DNA of 64,000 bases, taken from NCBI GenBank assembly GCA_024138025.1, contig JAMXBD010001578.1, forward strand, positions 1 through 64,000. Direction: 5' to 3'. The notes under the pieces were generated by a model. The model did no database searches, was not told the DNA's origin, and saw only the letters and a program-made list of their open reading frames with translations. The translations under genes and the position numbers were made by a program. Shown here piece after piece: positions 56,458-64,000 of this stretch (positions within the stretch are counted from its first letter, which is position 1; each line of letters starts with the position of its first letter). This DNA comes from Combretum micranthum. Taxonomy: Eukaryota > Streptophyta > Magnoliopsida > Myrtales > Combretaceae.

Positions 56458-57487
56458 TGTAAACCCCTCAAATTCTAAGGTAAAGTTGGAATAAACCCTA
56501 ACCCTAGTCAAATCGAAATTTCAAAAGTCAACTATGATCAAGATAATCTAGCATTTTCAACTCCGGCAATCTCGTGCTCGAAACCTAAGAACAATAGAAA
56601 TAAGTTAATGGTGGATTATGGTTCGGAATAATATAAGGTAGCTTAAAAAGATCAGATTTGTCAAAATTTGATTCGTTTTGAACCCAAATAGAATCAGTTC
56701 ACGAATAACGTGCCCTCGTGTCCGAAATAGTAAAAATATTTCGATAACACCAAAAGACTCGTAATTATACAAGGATTTCAAAAATATTAGTTTAGTAGTT
56801 TTTCGTTAACTAAAAATATCATATATAGCTTGTTTAGCGTATTTTTACTATTTCTACTATTTATTACTATTTCACTATCTCTACTTTTTCTTACAACCTA
56901 CATCTTACAATCTACACACCTATTCTTACACTTTTACATTTCCAATACAACTTTATTCATATCACACCTTACACATTGTTACTTTTTATTACAAAAATAC
57001 AAATTCAATCAACTCCCTTCTTTCCTCATGCATTGTAGCAATTTACTTTTCAATTTATTTTATTACATCTAATTTTCACTCCAAAATTATATAAATACTA
57101 CCTCTCCCTTCACTTCTTTCACACTTCTCATTTTTTCTACCAAAACTCTACCAAACTCTCTTCTTAAATCCTCTCCCTAAATTTTTCTTCCATACTCTTT
57201 TTTCTCTTCACAAAACTACTACCCACATATTCTTACAACCATCACTTTCTTTCTTCATCCAATATACACCTTTAGGTAAAAACTTTCCTACATTTATTTT
57301 TTTCCATGTCATTTAACTTAGCATGACCATGATGTTGTTTCTTAAGGCTCATGTGAGTTATGGAAGCAACAACATGTTTATGTTTTGTTCTTGCACATAC
57401 TAAGAAATCCCATTGTGTTATTATGTTGCTGTAATGATATTATGTAATTATGTTGATATTATTGTTATTATGCTCTTAATCTAACCT

Positions 57488-57520
<33 letters not shown>

Positions 57521-58690
57521 GTATAAGTACATCTATATATTTCTTAGAGCCTAAATTGCTCACTAACTTCTCATTAACATGCTCTTATTATTATTTTTCT
57601 TTTTTTTTTTTCTTTTCTTTTCAGGACTAGTCTATTATTAGTCTTGGGACGCCTTGATGAAGCTAAAGCTCTTAATACTTGATCAGGATATTTTAATGAA
57701 GCTAACGTTCCCAATACTTGACTATATTATTATGTTTATTTGCTTATCATATTTTTTCTATCTTATTATTTATTATTCTTATCCTTTTTCATTGCTACAT
57801 AATCATATCCATGCATGATTAGAATATTGTTGTCTTAATAAAAAATAAAAACGGGTTTTTCTTTAACAAATAAAAGTAAGCTAAATTTTTTATCACTTAA
57901 CAAAGGATTTTTCAACCAAAGATCTAAGTATTGCTTTTAATAAATTCTTTTCAAAGGCTTAGACAAGTTAATCATAAAATTTTAAAGTATTAGTAATGAA
58001 AATTTCTTCAGATAATAAAAAGGAGCTCATTTCTTTTATAAATAGAACTAAATACTCCATAATAATATAATTTTAACATTAAACTTAAGATTTTAACCTA
58101 ACCACATCTTTTATAAAACTTAAATAGGTTTATCATAAACTTTGAAAATCACTTACTAAGTAAGCTTCTACAAGACTTAATTTTTAATATTGTTATTCTC
58201 TTTTCACAGTTAAAATGAAATTTTTGCTAAGTTGTAATATTGATAATTCTTTATTATGAAAGCTTTTCTTATAAACTTATCTAAAAGGATTATGTTACCA
58301 CTTGATAAATATTAAGAATAAAGCAAGTTTTTCAAATCAAGGTAAAATCAACTTATTATTTTAGAAACCAACTTAGAGAAATAAAATTTACCAAGAAAGT
58401 GAAGTTTTAAAAAGGTAAACTTATTTTCTAAAGAAGTAGAAGAATATAAAAATGAGGGGAAAACATACATTTAACACAACTCTAAATATTAGACAACACC
58501 AACGACTTAAGAAAAATTTTGAAAACCTTATTTTTCAATCACTAGAAATAAAATCGGTAGATAATTTAAAGGACCAAATTTTTGGAAATTAATTTATCTT
58601 TGAAAGAGTTAGGAAATAAAAATATAAAAGGAAAACACTTACTTATAATAACCCGTAATTTGTAATTTCATTCAAACCACTTAAAGAGAA
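56458..58690 (+). repeat. Family-A LTR, 5' two thirds, truncated
   Basis: Starts TGTAAACCCCTC and aligns with 10925-13520 through the ACTCCGGCAAT block (56560), the TATA box (57089-57096), a CT-rich leader, and the GACTAGTC repeats near 57625. Similarity stops near 58650-58690, so the hairpin, intron-like interval and 3' end are missing. An (AT)n run lies at 57489-57513. Confidence 0.75.
57089..57096 (+). promoter_or_regulatory. LTR TATA box, truncated A LTR
   Basis: TATAAATA following CCAAAATTA, aligned with 12111. Confidence 0.55.
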
Positions 58691-58825
58691 TGAAATAACC
58701 TAAATTTACTACTAATTAAATTCTCATACATATATCTTATTTGTTTTACATAGCAAATTTTATGAGCATGTGTGATTAATAGAATGAGCATGTGAAAGCC
58801 AATACATAGAATATGCTAGTGTTAG
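58691..58825. other. Spacer left of solo A LTR
   Basis: AT-rich with two related words (GAGCATGTGTGAT, GAGCATGTGAAA). It ends in GTTAG, the left TSD candidate of the next LTR. Nothing else seen. Confidence 0.4.
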
Positions 58826-59206
58826 TGTCACGCCCATAAGGTACCCTAAACGTAACAGTCCGCCACATGCCATATAAACCCACAAATTACTACCTTAGTC
58901 ATTCGGGAGTCTTGTATAGATGCAAGGCGTATCTTTACGACAATAGAATACTTGAACCGATGGAGATAAAGGTTTGAATCGACATTCAATAGCATTAGAA
59001 TATAAATCAAAATACATATACAAATTATTACAAAGATTAAGGGGCATTCCCCCCAAAAAAAATATTGTTAAGAGGTCTATTACAGTCATCCAAAGTCTTT
59101 TGGTTCCTATGGAAGTCTAAACAGAATTGAATATAACTTTTAAAGGAAACGCCTAACTCCTGTACCTGAGTGTCGGGTGCCTCTGTCTAAGCTAGACAAA
59201 CGAGTG

Positions 59207-59830
59207 CTGCAACAAATAAAACTAGGGACGTAAGCTACACTAGCTTAGTGAGTGAGAACTTAATCACATTCATAACACATCATACAAGCAAGTTATTAAT
59301 CAGCAAATGATATGCATCAAACATATGAAATCAATAGATATATGACTAGCGAAATTATATGTGAATGGAATTTCGCCCTCCATCCCGAGTTAGCAGATTA
59401 ACGAATACTACGGTACTACTAAAATGTGTCGTTTTGGATCACAATCAACTAACTTATAAATTCGTTTGTGGATCATGATTAACTAACTTTTACTCCATTT
59501 TTGGATCACGGGCAACCAACCAATGCTAATGCTCCATCCCTATTTATGACATGAATGAATCCATATTTCTTATCAATTCTGAATAGTCAATTATGCCAAT
59601 TCCTTAGGTGATCAATCAATAATTGCAAACAATCAATCCTAATTCATCTATGAAACCATTAGTTAATCACCCGACTTCGATATTCTTATTTTCAACTTCT
59701 CATATCAACAGCAAACATACATAATTCCCATTTATCCCCATCATACATGTCCATTTTATCTTTTCCTGAAGTCTAATGCAACTATTATTACAATCACATA
59801 CAATAAATAGAATCGGGAAGAAATACTCAC
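59207..59830 (-). other. Intron-like interval in LTR, copy 7 (624 bp)
   Basis: On the minus strand the donor is CCGA/GTGAGTATT at 59830; the acceptor TTTTATTTGTTGCAG ends at 59207. Confidence 0.45.
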
Positions 59831-59994
59831 TCGGCCATTGGAACACCGGTCCTCTAGTAATAATAGTCCGGTGGAAGGGAATCGTCAATCTCGAGATCAC
59901 TTAAAAATGAAGAAATACCCTAATGAGTATTTCATCACTTAACTAAACCAAACTATTAAACAAAACGAGTAATTTTGTAATTCTCGTCATTTGC

Positions 59995-60046
59995 GAAAGT
60001 CCCGACTTAAAATGGCCGTAACTTAATCATTTTAACTCGGAATTTT
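59995..60046 (-). other. Conserved LTR hairpin, copy 7
   Basis: Minus-strand arms 60028-60046 and 59995-60014; the core AGTTAAAATG / CATTTTAAGT pairing is kept, with some distal mismatches. Confidence 0.55.
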
Positions 60047-62233
60047 GCAAATTATATATCGATTTCTATCTACTTCAAAAGATCTATCTATTTATAATAT
60101 TATTTCCAAGTATTGAAAATGTTTGGGTCCCAAAACATTCAGACCAGTTCTGATCAGTAGTGAAATCCAATTTTGAAAAATAGTTGTGTGAATGTTTGAA
60201 ATGTTTCTACTATATAGATCAATTATACATGAAATATTGATAATTTCCTATCATAAATGGCATGTTATGAGCTTGATGTATGCATGCTCTTAATGATATT
60301 TACTAAAAGAAAACTTTAGAAATTCTTTATTTTGTAAGACTTATTGAATACTTACTCTTAAGAAGATTAGTTTCATGACTTTGATCATTCTTTTTTGTTT
60401 TGGAATTATTTCTTAGGAAAATCTAATTATCCTTGCTAAAATTGAGTCTTTATTATATCTATTCCTTAAAGCCTTCATTTCTTCATAAAAATCCTCATTT
60501 TATACTTTGTAAACATGTTTTCAAATAGGGGCTATTCCTAAATCCGAATTTTGTAAAATTAGTTTCAGAGTGATTTCTTTGAGAAAAACTTGTTTTATAC
60601 TTTAAAATTTAAGACTCTATTATACCTATCCCTTAAAGACTGCATTTCTTTAATAAAACTTCTATTTTGAGTTTGAAAAGTAAGTGTTTTCATGCCATTA
60701 CTCCTTTATTACGAATTTCTTAAAACGACTAGCAACTCAAAATTTTCTACTTTATTTCTACTTCTTGTTTTACATATTTTTCTTAGCAAATCTCATCTCA
60801 ACTTATAAAAATCATCACTTAATGATATCTATTACCTATACTATTCATTTTTCATATAAAACACAAGTTTTAGAGTTGGTAAAAGGTTTTTTAAGGCATG
60901 GTCTTAAAACCATTCGAATTTTCATTTAACCATTTCAAATAAAATTTTTCCTTTTTGAGCTTCTTGTCTCATCTACTTAAAGATCTATAACTACCATATT
61001 TATATATACAAGACAAAGGTCTTTATGGTTCATTATGCACTAAAACACAAAATATCCACAAGATCATTAATGTCAAATATACTATGAGCATTTAAATGGT
61101 AGATCTACTACTTATGATGCATGAAATGGAGTTTGAAAACATGAACATAGATTTTTATGCAAGATCTTTACTTTATTCTACTATTATATGCATGAGCATG
61201 AAGATCATTATATAAAAACATATTTAAACACAAGATCTACTCTTGTGATGGCTTAATATTCATATATTAGCATTTTGTTATCCTTAGCAAGAGCTCATGG
61301 GGACTTAAATGTGAAAATACTTATGAATGGTCTTGCCATTACAAGGTTTAATAGTAGAAAGGTTTAAGATTCATCATCTAAAGCTTGAATCAAGAGGAGA
61401 TGAAGAAAGAAAAATACACTTGTGTGAGTGTGTGTGTGTGCAATGTAGGTCACGATAAAGAGAGAAAGTGGAAGAGGGTTTGTGTAATTTTTTTGAAAAG
61501 TGAAGAGAGAGAAGTATAAAAGAGTATATATAGTAGGTTAAATTAGGGTTTGTTTTAATTATAATAAAGGAAGAAAAATAAAACAATTGAGGGCATAATT
61601 AGGGGGGGTAGGGGTGCACCAATTTCAAAAAGGGAGGGAGAGAGGGAGAGTTGAATTTGTTTTGTTTTATAATTTATGTAATAATAAGTCTTAAATGTAA
61701 TAATTTCTTAAGAGACAAATTATTCTTGAAAAAGGAAATATAATTGAGAGTTTTGTAAGGATGTAAGAGTAGGAAGTGGCTTGTGAGTATAGTAGGTTGT
61801 ACTTGTGAATAGTAAACAAGACAATTACTTTACCGATAGTAAAGAAAATACGAGAAAAGGGCTATATCTGTAATTTTTATAAACTAAAAAATTATAAAAT
61901 TTATATATTTGAAATCCTTATTACATTTTAGTTCTAAAGAGTATTCCAGAATATTTTTCGAATTTCGAGTCCCAGGGCCTACTTTTCTGTAATGGATCTC
62001 GGGAAGGCTCGGAGTGAAAAATTTTTCGAAATCAGATCTTTTTATGATTTGAAGTATACTTTAGAACAATATTCCATGTTAAATTAATTTACGAAAGTTC
62101 TTTAGTTTGAAATCGAAGGAAAGTCAGATCCATGGTTTTTAGGTTTCTCTCTGAAGCTTAAGTTAATCCGGTTTAGGGTTTTGGTTTCTGGTTCCCGAAG
62201 TCTACTTGGTTACTAGGAAGACTGGGGTTTACA

Positions 62234-64000
62234 TTTAGTATGGGTATATGTGTGGTATAATTTATGCTAACGATTATGTGTAAGTGGTGTTGTGCTTGTG
62301 AGGTTGTAAGTGTAATGAAGAGACTTGAAATTTGGTTAAAACAAGCTTGGAATGTCCCAAAACATAGCAGACTTTTGAGCCATGAAAACGAGCCCAACAA
62401 CATTAATTCTTGGCCCAAAACAAGCCTAAACCCATGGAAAATGAAGCCTCAACTTCAACTGCCCCAAAAGTCAAGATTAAGATAAGTTTAAGCCCCATAC
62501 TTTGCGAAAAACACTCTTCCAAAAACAAACTAAAATTCCATATGAATTTTCCTATCTTTCTCCAAACTTTCTTCCTTTATCTCTTTAAGCAATATCATAT
62601 AAAATTTTAGCAAGACAAGTTCTTAGGTTCAAGTGTTTCTCAACAAGCCAAAGCTTTCTAAGGTAAGTTTATACTTGTTTGAAAACTCATTTGCTTGTTT
62701 AAGTTTCTTTAGACATGTGATTTTTGTGTTACAATGAATATTCATGTTGAAATGAGCTCTTGAGGAGTTGCATGTGTTAGTTGTGTGATGGGTTGTGTTT
62801 TGATATTATATGAACTCATAGTATACGTTTTATGAGTAGCAAGGAGTGTTGTTGTAGTTTAAGTTGAAAATGACATGTGTTGTGGTTGTTCTGAGAAGTG
62901 AATTGAAGTGTTGGTGTGCTTAAGTGATATTTTGAATGGGGATATGTGTTTATTCGGGTAAATATGAAGTTTGAAGTATTAGAAGTTGTTATAGGTGTTT
63001 ATTGATGTTAGAATTAGTGTAAGAGGTGTATGAGTTTATGAAAATGTGTAAAAATGAGTTTTCAAAACAAAGGAAATTCGTAACAACTATTAGAGGAGCA
63101 ATTACAGGCATGATAAAGAGAATGAAACACTCTGATCGTGCATTTTTCAAACATCATGATGTGCTGTATTAGTATTGAATTTTAAAGCATCTTTCTAGCA
63201 AGCGTACTAGGCCTTCTATTGTAATATAGCACGAGTAAAGTGTTGATCCCACGGAGATTTACTAACTACTAGACAATTATCAACTAATGCTAATATCTAG
63301 GCACTTGATCTTTTTTAAAATGATTAAACTAACTTATCTAATTAATTATCTATATGAATGCAATGAGCTTTTTAAAGAGAGGCATATGGTAGAAAAATGT
63401 GGGAAGGAGCAGAATCCACTTTAAACTATTGCCAATCATCTTAAACTCATGTTATAATGATAATTAGATTTATGAACATTCATAAGAAATTGTCAAGATT
63501 TAAAAACATAGTTTAAAAACCTTTTAAACCACAAAACAATTCAATAACTTCCGCTAAATAAATTATTAGTGGAATCAAAATTACAATTATAAACCTTCCG
63601 ATTCTATAATTGACTAATACTTTATATTAACATCTCCTAATTCCTTAGTGAGAAATCAACATAAAACATTGCATTAATATTCATGGACAATTTCTAAATT
63701 AGGTTAAACTACGCCGCTTCCACAATTGCAATTTAATCTAAATTTATGAATTCATATGAACCCTAATTTCCCTTCCGAGTTATTAGAATTCTTATACACC
63801 AAAAGTATGATGAATAATCAGAATTCAATATGAATATTTCATGATTCTAACTATCTTATAACATGGATTCAAAAATCATTTTAGCATGTTTAAAGCTTCA
63901 TCAACTTCCCACAAAAAGAATTTAGCTACTCATGGATGATGATTCAACAATCAGATAAGAAATTGCAAATGATTTCATTATGATCAAAATATTCAGATAT
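62234..64000. other. Unassigned right-hand region
   Basis: No credible gene. 62234-63080 has GT-rich and AT-rich non-coding sequence with a plant-like AAGGTAAGT donor motif at 62659-62667; the short frames at 62264-62610 overlap each other and show no domain. 63180-63270 contains CAAGCGTACTAGG and GTTGATCCCACGGAGA, a word pair I associate with dispersed plant repeats but cannot assign. 63400-64000 is AT-rich without landmarks. Confidence 0.4.

Larger units (their letters stand above)
58826..62233 (-). repeat. Solo family-A LTR, minus strand (3,408 bp)
   Basis: Read leftward it starts TGTAAACCCCAG at 62233 and ends ATGGGCGTGACA at 58826. Flanks GTTAG and TTTAG agree at 4 of 5. It aligns end to end with 28246-31761. 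Contents are an intron-like interval, a hairpin, three anchor repeats near 60544-60914, a TATA-like CTATATATACTC at 61522-61533, a (TG)n stretch at 61424-61440 and a G7 run at 61602-61608. No internal region. Confidence 0.87.

Noticed and set aside
56173..56511. 112-codon minus-strand frame
   Set aside because: It crosses the A LTR start at 56458 and shows no domain; kept only as part of an unassigned spacer.

Overview
This window looks like intergenic heterochromatin of a large, AT-rich flowering-plant genome. I find no credible host gene, tRNA or rRNA. About 95% of it can be assigned to LTR retrotransposons, mostly solo LTRs and fragments nested inside one another on both strands. The plant assignment rests on an initiator-tRNA-Met primer site, a Ty3/gypsy pol with a chromodomain-like tail (Tekay/Del-type chromovirus), a Sirevirus-type Ty1/copia element with an env-like region and multiple polypurine tracts, and very long LTRs. 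I cannot name the species.

I use four working LTR families. A: starts TGTAAGCC or TGTAAACCCC, ends GGCGTGACA, 3.3-5.1 kb. B: starts TGTAAACCCG, same 3' end, about 3.3-4.1 kb. C: starts TGAAATACCCC, ends TCTTTACA, 3.6 kb. D: ends GGGCGTTACA, about 2 kb. Several insertions are proved by target-site duplications (TSDs) read directly: TCTTA around 32210-36272, TAATA around 51664-55287, ATAGA around 28246-36677. One-mismatch TSDs flank 38335-41612 and 58826-62233.

Layout. 1-2810: minus-strand family-D element (gag, primer site, 5' LTR). 2811-10690: chromovirus 1 (LTR piece, gag/protease remnant, protease-RT-RNase H-integrase-chromodomain, polypurine tract, start of 3' LTR). 10925-19166: element 2 (complete 5' LTR, primer site, an intact 250-codon zinc-knuckle ORF, a broken gag with three knuckles, then directly an LTR 3' end; pol absent). 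19167-27919: Sirevirus split by a D-type LTR. 27920-42045: family-B LTR pieces holding a chimeric family-A LTR (itself holding a solo B LTR) and a solo A LTR. 42046-55729: minus-strand C, A and B LTRs, the last split by a solo C LTR. 56458-62233: truncated A LTR, then a minus-strand solo A LTR. 62234-64000: unassigned.

The element coding regions are dead; most stops look like single C-to-T or G-to-A changes. The exception is the 15760-16512 ORF. The most interesting non-coding signals lie inside the LTRs: a conserved hairpin with at least one compensatory base-pair change, followed about 200 bp downstream by an intron-like interval (GTGAGT donor, pyrimidine-rich acceptor, 585-781 bp) recurring in nine LTR copies of two families and containing a minisatellite of roughly 31-37 bp period.
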